This document shows, piece after piece, positions 23,400 through 30,575 of a stretch of DNA of 64,000 bases (within the stretch, counting starts at the first letter, position 1; the number at the start of each line of letters is the position of its first letter). Source of the stretch: CAZEBW01 sp964510205 (GTDB lineage Bacteria; Chloroflexota; Anaerolineae; VGOG01); the NCBI GenBank assembly GCA_964510205.1, contig CAZEBW010000001.1:1-64000 (forward strand), read 5' to 3'. The notes beneath the pieces were generated by a model. It was not told the origin of the DNA and did not search any database. It saw nothing but the letters and a program-made list of their open reading frames with translations. The translations under genes and the position numbers were made by a program.

Positions 23400-24335
23400 A
23401 TGAAAGCGGGAAGCAATCTGGAGGCTGTACTGGAAAGCGGCCAATTCGCGGTAACGGCCGAGCTAGGCCCTCCCAAGGGGACGCGTCGCCAAGTGGTCGA
23501 GAAGAGGGCCAGTGAGGTCAAAGGCTATTGCGATGCCGTGAACGTCACCGACAACCAGACGGCCATCGTCAGGATGAGCAGCCTGGCCGCCTGCGCCATG
23601 GTCAAGCAACTGGGCATGGATCCCGTGCTGCAGATCACCTGTCGAGACCGAAACCGGCTGGCCATCCAGAGCGATGTCCTGGGGGCAGTTGCTTTCGGCA
23701 TCAAGAACATCCTTTGCCTGTCTGGCGACCATCAGAAGTTCGGCAACCACCCCACGGCTAAGAACGTTTTCGACATAGATTCCATGCAGTTGATCCAGAC
23801 TCTCAAGAAAATGCGCGAGGAGGGTCAGTTTATCAGCGACGACAAGTTCTTTGGCGATGCTCCCTTATTCATCGGCGCGGCCTCCAATCCCTATGCTGAT
23901 CCCTTCGAGTTCCGGGTGGTGCGGCTGGCCAAGAAGATCAAAGCAGGAGCCGATTTCATCCAGACTCAGGGGATTTTCGACGTGCCTAAGTTCAGAAAGT
24001 TTATGGCGATGGTATGCGATCAGGGGTTGGATGAGCAGGTGCACATCCTGGCCGGGCTGATCCCCATGAAGTCAGCGGGGATGGCCCGCTACATGAGAGA
24101 CCACGTGGCCGGCGTGGAAGTCCCCAATGAGCTGGTGACTCGCATGAAAGAGGCGCAGGACGCCAAGCAAGAAGGGCTCAAGATATGTCTGGAGACCATC
24201 GAACAGCTCAGGGAAATGCCGGGCATACATGGCGTTCACATCATGGCCGTGGGCTGGGAGGAGATGGTTCCGGTTATCGTGGAGGAGGCTGGGCTGCTGC
24301 CCCGGCCGGCGTTCGAGGGAACAGGAGATGAGTGA
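23400..24335 (+). CDS. metF: Methylenetetrahydrofolate reductase MetF (copy 1)
   Basis: Flavin-dependent TIM-barrel enzyme reducing 5,10-methylene-THF to 5-methyl-THF, the last step of the methyl branch of the Wood-Ljungdahl pathway (or methionine supply). Visible are AELGPPKG, VNVTDNQTAIVRM, QITCRDRNRLAIQSD, CLSGDH and FIQTQGIFD, the folate/FAD site of the MetF family. At 311 aa it lacks the regulatory C-terminal half of eukaryotic enzymes. AAGGAG lies ahead of the ATG. Its stop overlaps the start of a 35-codon receiver-like mini-gene. With MetV, HdrABC and MvhD it can form an NAD(P)H/ferredoxin-linked complex. Confidence 0.94.
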   Translation: MKAGSNLEAVLESGQFAVTAELGPPKGTRRQVVEKRASEVKGYCDAVNVTDNQTAIVRMSSLAACAMVKQLGMDPVLQITCRDRNRLAIQSDVLGAVAFGIKNILCLSGDHQKFGNHPTAKNVFDIDSMQLIQTLKKMREEGQFISDDKFFGDAPLFIGAASNPYADPFEFRVVRLAKKIKAGADFIQTQGIFDVPKFRKFMAMVCDQGLDEQVHILAGLIPMKSAGMARYMRDHVAGVEVPNELVTRMKEAQDAKQEGLKICLETIEQLREMPGIHGVHIMAVGWEEMVPVIVEEAGLLPRPAFEGTGDE

Positions 24336-24435
24336 TCAAGCCAAAATCTTGGTCATTGTGGAGAAACCCATCCGCCCGTTGGACCTACTGTATCGGGTGG
24401 AGAAGCTTTTGCTGAAAGCCTTGGCCGAGCAATGA
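24328..24435 (+). CDS. 35-residue receiver-domain derivative
   Basis: ATG 24328 overlaps the metF1 stop and opens a 35-codon frame. The start, MSDQAKILVI, matches the first beta strand of response regulators. The remainder, VEKPIRPLDLLYRVEKLLLKAL, matches the final K-P switch and last helix. The phosphorylation region between them is missing, so it looks like a receiver gene with an in-frame internal deletion of about 90 codons. Its last codons merge into a palindromic repeat. A full receiver protein follows at 24554. It may be a relic or a small peptide; translation is plausible but unproven. Confidence 0.45.
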   Translation: MSDQAKILVIVEKPIRPLDLLYRVEKLLLKALAEQ

Positions 24436-24535
24436 ATTGCTCGGCTGAGACACAAAATGCGACAAATCGCATTTGTTCTGAATCCGTTTCAACGGATTTC
24501 CTGTATCAGCCGAGGTCTTCAGACCGAGGGCCAAT
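24421..24535. repeat. Mosaic of nested palindromes
   Basis: Four inverted repeats occur in 115 bp: GCCGAGCAA/TTGCTCGGC (24424-24445), AAATGCGA/TCGCATTT (about 24455-24474), AATCCG/CGGATT (about 24481-24498) and GGTCT/AGACC. The middle two are enclosed by an outer pair TCGGCTGA (24441-24448) with TCAGCCGA (24512-24519). A three-way-junction fold is therefore possible. It lies just upstream of the receiver gene. Modular palindromes like this are more often mobile repeats than dedicated RNAs. Confidence 0.6.
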
Positions 24536-24553
24536 CTAAAGAAAGGGGAGAAA

Positions 24554-24952
24554 ATGGAAGAGCGAACTAAAATCCTGCTCATTGACGATGACCCCGACTT
24601 TGTGCAGGCCACAAAGAAGGTCCTGGAAAGCAAGCCCTACGAGGTGATCGTGGCCTACGACGGGGAAGAGGGGTTGCAAAAGGCACGGGACGAGAGTCCA
24701 GACCTCATCCTCCTGGACATCATCATGCCCTTGGAGGACGGATTCACGGTTTGCGAGGAGCTCAAAGGCAATCCAGAATTCGAAGACATCCCGGTGTTGA
24801 TGCTGACCAGCTTTGCCCAAAGGGTGGGACAAACGACGCTGTCCATGAGCCGAGGCTTCACCTTAGAAGCCGAGGACTACATTGACAAGCCTGTCAAGCC
24901 CACGGAACTGCTGGCTCGGATAGAGAAGCAATTGCGAAAAAAGGGGAAATAG
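24554..24952 (+). CDS. Single-domain response regulator (CheY-like)
   Basis: A 132-aa stand-alone receiver domain. It has acidic pocket IDDDPD (about 11-15), phospho-acceptor Asp in LILLDIIMP (about residue 55), switch Thr in LMLTSF and Lys in DKPVKP (about 113). There is no output domain, so it would act by protein contact or phosphotransfer. An unusual loop, RVGQTTLSMSRGFTLEAEDY, replaces the normal GA-DDY segment, a form also seen in receivers near oxidoreductase genes. The cNMP-domain kinase 1.3 kb upstream is the likely partner. GGGGAG precedes the ATG. Confidence 0.88.
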   Translation: MEERTKILLIDDDPDFVQATKKVLESKPYEVIVAYDGEEGLQKARDESPDLILLDIIMPLEDGFTVCEELKGNPEFEDIPVLMLTSFAQRVGQTTLSMSRGFTLEAEDYIDKPVKPTELLARIEKQLRKKGK

Positions 24953-25228
24953 GAATCCAATAGATCAAGTATTTAGGAAGCCAGTTCGGTGCTTCGAGGC
25001 TGGCTACTGCGGAAATCCTGCGAAGCGTGACCCGTGGAGATGTGAAGAGGTGTTCTCACGTCTCGCGTTGTCACGCATCATGTCGAAAAACGCATTAGGG
25101 GAAGAGTCACACTACGCCACGGCTGGATCTGGCGATTGAGCCGGGGAGGCGATGGATTGGACAATCTGTCGCGAGCGCAAGTGTCCCTTCTGCCTCAATG
25201 CGAAAAAACTTACTGAGGAGAGAACCCA

Positions 25229-25759
25229 ATGTCAATAGATGATGTACTCGAAAAGGCTTTTCAAAGTCGAGCCTTTTCCAAAGCTTTCTTCGTTGTTGAG
25301 AGGAAAGGAAAAGAATGGCTCTTCGATTGCCAATCTTGCGGCAATTGTGTGCTGAGCCACACTGGCCTTGTCTGCCCCATGCGCTGCCCCAAGGATCAGC
25401 GCAATGGTCCCTGTGGAGGAGCCATGGACGGCATGTGTGAGGTGGACATGAGCAAGCGGTGCGTGTGGGACGAGATCTGGGAGAGCACCGTTGAGCTCGA
25501 CCGGGTGGACTTGCTGGAGGAGAACTACGAACCACCGCCAGATTGGCGATTGAGCGGCACCTCCGCCTGGGAAAACATGGTGGTCGGTCTGCTCGATAGC
25601 CCATCCATCTTTGAGACCCTTTTTAGGAAAGATGAACCTCTACTTCGTGAAGGCCCCAGGGTCATTTTGCAGCTTTGGCGCAACTGGGTTTGCCTGATCA
25701 CCGGCCCAAGCTGGCGCCGGTACGAGGGCAGGCCACCGTTAAGCGGTGAGGGACACTAA
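25229..25759 (+). CDS. MetV-like protein (copy 2, short form)
   Basis: A 176-aa protein with the MetV Cys-rich core CQSCGNCVLSHTGLVCPMRCPKDQRNGPCGG and GMCEVDMSKRC. It lacks the N-terminal ~100-residue domain of copy 1 and instead has a 60-residue tail (LLDSPSIFETLFRKDEPLL ... LWRNW) of unknown function. It lies 15 bp before metF2, so it most likely forms a MetV-MetF pair with it. The Cys positions needed for metal or Fe-S binding are conserved. A start at 25229 follows GAGGAG. The 276-bp gap before it holds short hairpins but no gene I can support. Confidence 0.82.
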   Translation: MSIDDVLEKAFQSRAFSKAFFVVERKGKEWLFDCQSCGNCVLSHTGLVCPMRCPKDQRNGPCGGAMDGMCEVDMSKRCVWDEIWESTVELDRVDLLEENYEPPPDWRLSGTSAWENMVVGLLDSPSIFETLFRKDEPLLREGPRVILQLWRNWVCLITGPSWRRYEGRPPLSGEGH

Positions 25760-25774
25760 GGAGGTCACTGAAAA

Positions 25775-26644
25775 ATGACGAAACTTCAAGAAATGTTCGA
25801 ATCTGGCCAATTCGCTGTGACTTCAGAGGTTGGCCCGCCCAAAGGCGTTGACATCGAAAAGATGTTAGAAGAGGCCGAGATCATACGCGACAAGGTGCAC
25901 GCCATCAACGTAACCGACCAGCAGAGTTCGGTGATGCGGCTGGGCTCTCTGGCCGTCTGTCGTATCCTCAAAGAGAGGGGAATGGAGCCGGTCTTCCAGC
26001 TCACCTGTCGGGACCGCAATCGCATCGCCCTGCAGTCCGATCTGCTGAGCGCCTACGTGTTGGGCATCGAAAACGTTCTCTGCCTGACCGGCGACCACAT
26101 CTCCCTGGGCGATCATCCAGGAGGCAAACCCGTCTTCGATCTGGGTTCGGTCTCTCTGCTTCACGCCGCCTCCGAATTGCAGCAGGGGCGCGATCTGGCG
26201 GGGGAGAAGCTCAAGGGCAGCCCCAGTTTCCATTTGGGAGCGGTGGTCACTCCAGGCGCGAATCCTCTGGAGCCCCAGATTATGAAAATGGAGAAAAAGG
26301 TCAAAGCTGGGGCTCAGTTCTTTCAAACTCAGGCGGTGTACGACCCCAAGCGGTTTGAGGAATTCATGAACCAAATCCAACACCTGAACGTGCCGGTGAT
26401 GGTGGGCATCGTGTTTCTGAAATCCGCTGGTATGGCTCGCTTCATGAATAGGAACGTGGCCGGAGTGCACGTGCCTGAGAGCCTGATTGACGAGATGGAT
26501 GAGGCAGAGAGCAGGGTGAAAACGAGCATCGAGATTTCGGCCCGCCTGATTCGGGAGATGAAGGACATGTGTCAGGGCGTGCACCTGATGCCCCTCGGTT
26601 GGGAGAAGCACGTGCCGGCGGTGTTGGAAAAGGCTGGGCTGTGA
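25775..26644 (+). CDS. metF: Methylenetetrahydrofolate reductase MetF (copy 2)
   Basis: A 289-aa MetF paralogue with the same active-site signatures as copy 1: SEVGPPKG, INVTDQQSSVMRLGSL, QLTCRDRNRIALQSD, CLTGDHISLG, FFQTQAVYD and LKSAGMARFMN. It is shorter at the C-terminus (ends in HVPAVLEKAGL). Divergence from copy 1 is substantial, so the duplication is not recent. It ends the operon, followed by a strong terminator. Either copy may dock to MetV/Hdr; two isoenzymes with different electron donors are a reasonable guess. Confidence 0.92.
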   Translation: MTKLQEMFESGQFAVTSEVGPPKGVDIEKMLEEAEIIRDKVHAINVTDQQSSVMRLGSLAVCRILKERGMEPVFQLTCRDRNRIALQSDLLSAYVLGIENVLCLTGDHISLGDHPGGKPVFDLGSVSLLHAASELQQGRDLAGEKLKGSPSFHLGAVVTPGANPLEPQIMKMEKKVKAGAQFFQTQAVYDPKRFEEFMNQIQHLNVPVMVGIVFLKSAGMARFMNRNVAGVHVPESLIDEMDEAESRVKTSIEISARLIREMKDMCQGVHLMPLGWEKHVPAVLEKAGL

Positions 26645-26684
26645 GCTAGAGATTGGTAATCAGAGCTTGAAACTCTGCGAGAAA

Positions 26685-26727
26685 CAAGAGCCATCCCCGG
26701 TGAAGACGGGGGATGGCTCTTGTCTTG
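26685..26727 (+). terminator. Intrinsic terminator of the hdr/met operon
   Basis: CAAGAGCCATCCCCG pairs with CGGGGGATGGCTCTTG around a short loop, a stem of about 15-16 bp, followed by TCTTG. It lies 40 bp after metF2 and before the convergent UspA gene. Confidence 0.75.
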
Positions 26728-26784
26728 AGAAAAACAGTGGCTTCCTGGACTGGCTCAGGTCAGGCCGCAGCGCTTGTGTTCTTC

Positions 26785-28527
26785 CTACCGACAAATCAAC
26801 ATAGGCCGCCGACTGGCGCGCAGCACCTCGTCCACCGCGCTGCCGAGCACGACCTCCAGCACCGGGCTGTGACCATAACCTCCCATGACGATCAGATCGC
26901 TCTCGTGCTGGTCGGCGGCGTTCAGAACCGCCTCGGCCACCGGGCCACTCTCCTTCACGAACTCGGCTTGCACGCCGTGCGTCCCCAGGTACTCTTCAGC
27001 GCGGGCCAGCGTGTCCAACGTGGTGCGGCCCGGTTCTATCACAGTCACCACGGCCAGGGGGATGTTCCATCTGCCCGATAGGTAGGCAGCTACGAAGAGG
27101 GCCTCGTCGGCTTTGGCGCTGCCATCGTAGGCCAGCAGCGCGCAACTCAGGCGCGACGAAAACCTCGGCACGGCCAGCACAGGCCTGGGGCAGCGCCGCA
27201 GCAGATTACTCAGCCCGGAACCGAGCCTGGCCATGGCTTGAGGCGGAGGTGGGTAGGAAAGGCTCAACACCACCAGATCGGTCCAGCGGGCCCGTCGGCA
27301 GATTTCGCGCGGCACTTTTCCAACTTCGAGAACCAGCTTCCCCGGAATGCCCGCTGCCTGGCAGCGACGGTCGAACTCGGCCTGCACAGCGCGCGCCTCT
27401 TCGCTTTCTCTCTGCTCTTCTGAGGGCGTCACGTGAAGGCCGCGCAGCCGCGCCCCCTCGCGCCGGGCCACTTCCAGCGCCTGCTCCAGGGCGCGCCAGC
27501 CGGTCTCCTGGCCGTTGACGGCCACTAGAACGTCGGCGAACAGGCGATCATCCCGCCGAGCCGCTAATCGTTCTTCCCGCCACTGTCCAGGAGACGGGCC
27601 GCCCTCCAGCTCGTCAGGTGTCACCGCGTCGAGCAACCTCTCACTGACGCGGGCTATCAGGTGTTGCCGCCTGGAGCCGAATTGAGCGGCCAGATCGGCG
27701 GCCGCGTCCTCGGTGCTGATCTCCCATCCCAATTCCTCCTCCAACTCAGCGCGGTGTTCCGACAGCCACAAGTAGAGGTCGGTCTCCGTTCGATCGGGGA
27801 AGTCCCGCAGTATGCCCCGTTGGCGGATGGCCTGCACCACGGGCCAATAGACTTCATCGTACCAGTGGGCGACGGCTTCATCGTATGGGATCTCCCGGCC
27901 TTGCTCCAACCCCATGAAGTAGCGATGAACCGCGATGTGCTCTTCGAGTACGCGATACTGGCCGGGGGCGGTCACGCTCAGGTCGGCCTGCGGGCGGAGT
28001 TCGTCCAGGTGGGTATGTTCCAAGAAATCGGCGTACTCGGCCTTGAGAATCAGGTCGTCGGGCTGGGTATCGGGCGAGAGGGGCACTTTGGTGCGAACCT
28101 CGGTCACGTAGGCTTGGATGCTTGGCGCGCCGAGCTGCCGGGCGACCGATACGCGGTGATTGCCGTCGAGGACGAAATAGGCATCGCCTACCTGATAGAC
28201 TTCGATGGGCGGCAAACCGCTCAGACTAGTCTGTGCAACCTTAACCCTGGCCCACCGCTCTTGGTCGCTATCCTGCCGAGGCAGAAAGCTGCGGGTGAAG
28301 TCGGCGTAACGCCCCACGCTGCCAACGATGGCGTCCAACGGGATGTCCTTCAATTCCTGCCTGCCCCTGGCCTTGACCTTCAGCTTCTGGCTCACCTCTT
28401 CGTAGGAAAGGAGATTCACGGACTTCCCCGTGAGGCGGGCCATGATCTGCTCCAGAGCGGCCTGCCGACGCGCTTGGCGAAAGTCCTGCACTGCCGATGG
28501 AAAGCTGAGAGTGTTCTGCCCTGTCAC
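26785..28527 (-). CDS. ParB-like plus tandem UspA domain protein
   Basis: A 580-aa soluble protein. The N-terminal part (about 60-150) has a ParB/sulfiredoxin-like fold: an IPLDAIVGSVGRY stretch, then PPIEVYQVGDAYFVLDGNHRVSVARQLG. A helical middle follows. Two universal-stress-protein domains occupy the C-terminus (about 325-450 and 455-580); the last ends with the nucleotide-loop pattern DLIVMGGYGHSPVLEVVLGSAVDEVLR. I use GTG 28527 as start because AAAGGAGG lies 10 nt before it and the gene then does not overlap its neighbour; a frame to 28566 also exists. Probably a stress or nucleotide-dependent regulator; no specific role can be stated. Confidence 0.75.
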   Translation of the reverse strand: MTGQNTLSFPSAVQDFRQARRQAALEQIMARLTGKSVNLLSYEEVSQKLKVKARGRQELKDIPLDAIVGSVGRYADFTRSFLPRQDSDQERWARVKVAQTSLSGLPPIEVYQVGDAYFVLDGNHRVSVARQLGAPSIQAYVTEVRTKVPLSPDTQPDDLILKAEYADFLEHTHLDELRPQADLSVTAPGQYRVLEEHIAVHRYFMGLEQGREIPYDEAVAHWYDEVYWPVVQAIRQRGILRDFPDRTETDLYLWLSEHRAELEEELGWEISTEDAAADLAAQFGSRRQHLIARVSERLLDAVTPDELEGGPSPGQWREERLAARRDDRLFADVLVAVNGQETGWRALEQALEVARREGARLRGLHVTPSEEQRESEEARAVQAEFDRRCQAAGIPGKLVLEVGKVPREICRRARWTDLVVLSLSYPPPPQAMARLGSGLSNLLRRCPRPVLAVPRFSSRLSCALLAYDGSAKADEALFVAAYLSGRWNIPLAVVTVIEPGRTTLDTLARAEEYLGTHGVQAEFVKESGPVAEAVLNAADQHESDLIVMGGYGHSPVLEVVLGSAVDEVLRASRRPMLICR

Positions 28528-28543
28528 GACAACGGCCTCCTTT

Positions 28544-29179
28544 TCACCCAATCCACTCCCAATCAATCACCTGGTAGCCGTAGGTGTTCACCACCTGAGT
28601 ATGGCGGTACGCAGTGCGAATGGTGGCATTGGGGCTGTAGACGTGCTGGTGACCGTGGATTAGGTAGCGGGGGCGGTAGACGTCCATCATGCGCAGAAAG
28701 GTCTTGAACCCGGTGTGGCAGACGTCGGCGCCGTCGTGGATGCCGTAGGGTGGGGCGTGGGTGATCAGAATATCCAGAAATCGGCCATGCCGCAGCCGAT
28801 TCAGCCACAGCGCCGGCGTCATCCGCAACGCTTTCCACCGCATGGTCTGCTCGGTATACTGATAACTGCCACGGCCGCTGTAGCGCATCGAGCCTTCCAG
28901 TCCGCCGATGAGCAGCCCTTCGACCTCCACTACCCGCTCGTCCACGTTGATGCAGCCCGTGGGCGCTTGAACGAATCTGCCATCGGCGGTGTGGATTCCC
29001 TGGTCGTGGTTGCCGAACACGTAAAGCAGCGGCACGTTGAGCACGGTGACGATGAATTCCAGGTAGAGGGGCGACAGATCGCCGCAGGCCAGCACCAGGC
29101 CCACGTCGCCAAACCGCTGTTTGATGGCTTCGCTGTAGATACTCTCGATTATTTTGTCGCTAACGGTCAGGATTTTCAT
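28544..29179 (-). CDS. Calcineurin-like metallophosphoesterase
   Basis: A 211-aa phosphoesterase with the full five-block dimetal signature: VSD near the N-terminus, ACGDLS, FGNHDQ, ITHAPPYG and IHGHQHVY. These supply the Asp/Asn/His ligands for two metals (often Mn or Fe). Such small enzymes hydrolyse phosphodiesters or phosphoproteins; the substrate is unknown. Compared with typical members, the first block reads SD rather than DxH, so one ligand (His) is not evident. It overlaps the upstream methyltransferase by 4 bp (ATGA), so the two are coupled. Confidence 0.85.
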   Translation of the reverse strand: MKILTVSDKIIESIYSEAIKQRFGDVGLVLACGDLSPLYLEFIVTVLNVPLLYVFGNHDQGIHTADGRFVQAPTGCINVDERVVEVEGLLIGGLEGSMRYSGRGSYQYTEQTMRWKALRMTPALWLNRLRHGRFLDILITHAPPYGIHDGADVCHTGFKTFLRMMDVYRPRYLIHGHQHVYSPNATIRTAYRHTQVVNTYGYQVIDWEWIG

Positions 29180-29937
29180 TTTCGCGCCACGATCACCAAT
29201 CTCCTGGCCAGGTGATCATAAGCACTGCCGTCAAGGTTGCCATAGGCCTCAACGTGCGCAAAACCACACTCGGTCAGCAATGAAGCCAGTTCCACGGCCG
29301 AATAAATGCGGTGCGACAGGTTGAGCTCAGTGCGGCTGTCGCCCGCCAGGAGAATCCAGCGGTTCTCCATCCAACTCCAGTTCTGGGCGATCTTTCGCTC
29401 CTGCAGGACGAGTACGCCGTCTTCTTCGTACCAGTCCCTCTCCCGAAAGATGCGGGCCAGAACTTCCTTGCCCATCATGTCTATGAGAAAGACCCCGCCC
29501 GCTTTGAGGGAGCGATACATATTTGCGGCGACCTGCCGATCGTCTTCTGGGTCTTCAAAATAGCCGAACGACGTGAACAGGTTGACAACCGCGTCGAACG
29601 CATCCGGCCGACAGAAGCTCCTCATGTCGCTCTGGACAAACTCGACCTCCAGCCCTTCCGCCTCCGCTTGCTCGGCTGCTCTGTCCAGATACGGCTGTGT
29701 CCTGTCCACCCCGGTCACACAGAACCCACGGCGGGCCAGCGCCAGGGAGTGTCTCCCCACTCCGCAGCAAAGGTCGAGAACGTGCGCGCCCGGTTCAACC
29801 CCAAGCAGGGAGACGACTTGATCCACCTCGGCTGGGGCATCCTCCCAGCGCTGCTGAGTAAACAAAGTAGGGGCCACCGTTTCCCAAAAGGTATTCTGCT
29901 CGTACCAGGGTAGGTCCTCAAGCCGTTTTGACTTCAT
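29176..29937 (-). CDS. Class I SAM-dependent methyltransferase
   Basis: A 253-aa methyltransferase. SAM motif I is VLDLCCGVGRHSLALARRG, motif II VTGVDRTQPYLDRA, and the post-motif DAVVNLFTSFGYFEDPEDD is typical of the Methyltransf_25/11 families. The start MKSKRLEDLPWYE at 29937 was chosen over a 24-residue extension to 30009 that has no conserved residues. It is followed directly by the metallophosphoesterase. The C-terminal beta strands (LNLSHRIYSAVELASLLTE) resemble small-molecule methyltransferases. Substrate unknown. Confidence 0.85.
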   Translation of the reverse strand: MKSKRLEDLPWYEQNTFWETVAPTLFTQQRWEDAPAEVDQVVSLLGVEPGAHVLDLCCGVGRHSLALARRGFCVTGVDRTQPYLDRAAEQAEAEGLEVEFVQSDMRSFCRPDAFDAVVNLFTSFGYFEDPEDDRQVAANMYRSLKAGGVFLIDMMGKEVLARIFRERDWYEEDGVLVLQERKIAQNWSWMENRWILLAGDSRTELNLSHRIYSAVELASLLTECGFAHVEAYGNLDGSAYDHLARRLVIVARK

Positions 29938-30042
29938 GGTCGGACTCCTTCTCGTTCGACATTCAAGACAAGTGGATTGGCCCCCATCGCACCGTGCTCC
30001 AGTGCACATCGCTGGACTGCATTGGCATCCGAAACACGCTGC

Positions 30043-30273
30043 TCATAGAGCATTAAACTCCTCTATCGCCAGCCCTGCCTGGCGAACGACGATGTTATGC
30101 AACGTGCCGCGAGGGATGTCGCGTCCCCTGTGGACCGGCACCACGACGAGCCGGCCGGTATCGTAGTTCTTCAACACGCGGTGGCTGCCTTTACGACGGA
30201 TTTCCACAAAACCGGCTCGCTCCAGTTTGCGCAGCACCTTGACGGCTTTCATTGGCCGAAGCCTGGCACTCAT
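30043..30273 (-). CDS. hicA: HicA toxin
   Basis: A 76-aa double-stranded-RNA-binding-fold mRNA interferase. It contains the HicA core KVLRKLERAGFVEIRRKGSHRVLKN with the catalytic-type His in KGSHR, then VVVPVHRGRDIPRGTLHNIVVRQAGL. It is intact and overlaps the hicB gene by 4 bp. Gene order is hicB then hicA in the direction of transcription, which is common in this family. It would cleave mRNA when HicB is lost. Confidence 0.92.
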   Translation of the reverse strand: MSARLRPMKAVKVLRKLERAGFVEIRRKGSHRVLKNYDTGRLVVVPVHRGRDIPRGTLHNIVVRQAGLAIEEFNAL

Positions 30274-30527
30274 GCCCTGTCTCCGGCCATTACTTCTTCA
30301 ACGTCAGACACTCGCAGGAAGGTGCCTTCACGTTCCCTCACGCTCCGGGGCAGCAATTCACCCTCAGCGAGCAGTGCTTCCAGATAGGCTGCAACCGCCT
30401 CCATGATGTTTTGCTCGGCCTCGGCAAAGTCGGCTCCGAAGGATGAAACGTAGTTGAGTTCAGGCACCATAGCCATCACCTGACCTGTCTCCTGATCGAA
30501 TTGATAGATCACGCGATACTCAGTCAT
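30270..30527 (-). CDS. hicB: HicB antitoxin
   Basis: An 85-aa HicB antitoxin (MTEYRVIYQFDQETGQVMAMVPEL ... FGADFAEAEQNIMEAVAAYLEALL). It has the degenerate RNase H-like fold seen in HicB, with YVSSFGADFAEAEQNI as hallmark; the tail lacks a clear DNA-binding domain. I start at 30527 after AGGAGGT; a longer frame to 30557 is less likely. Neutralises HicA by direct binding, inferred from family. Confidence 0.9.
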   Translation of the reverse strand: MTEYRVIYQFDQETGQVMAMVPELNYVSSFGADFAEAEQNIMEAVAAYLEALLAEGELLPRSVREREGTFLRVSDVEEVMAGDRA

Positions 30528-30575
30528 CGAACACCTCCTTGGACTGTACGCGCCCATTTGCTACCGAACACCTTT

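Noticed and set aside
24953..25228. A riboswitch upstream of metV2
   Set aside because: There are short hairpins, but no consensus of the known folate, SAM, cobalamin or other riboswitch classes could be recognised.
25151..25237. A 28-residue Cys-rich micro-ORF (MDWTICRERKCPFC...) before metV2
   Set aside because: It overlaps the metV2 start, has no clear ribosome site and no recognisable family; too weak to call as a gene.
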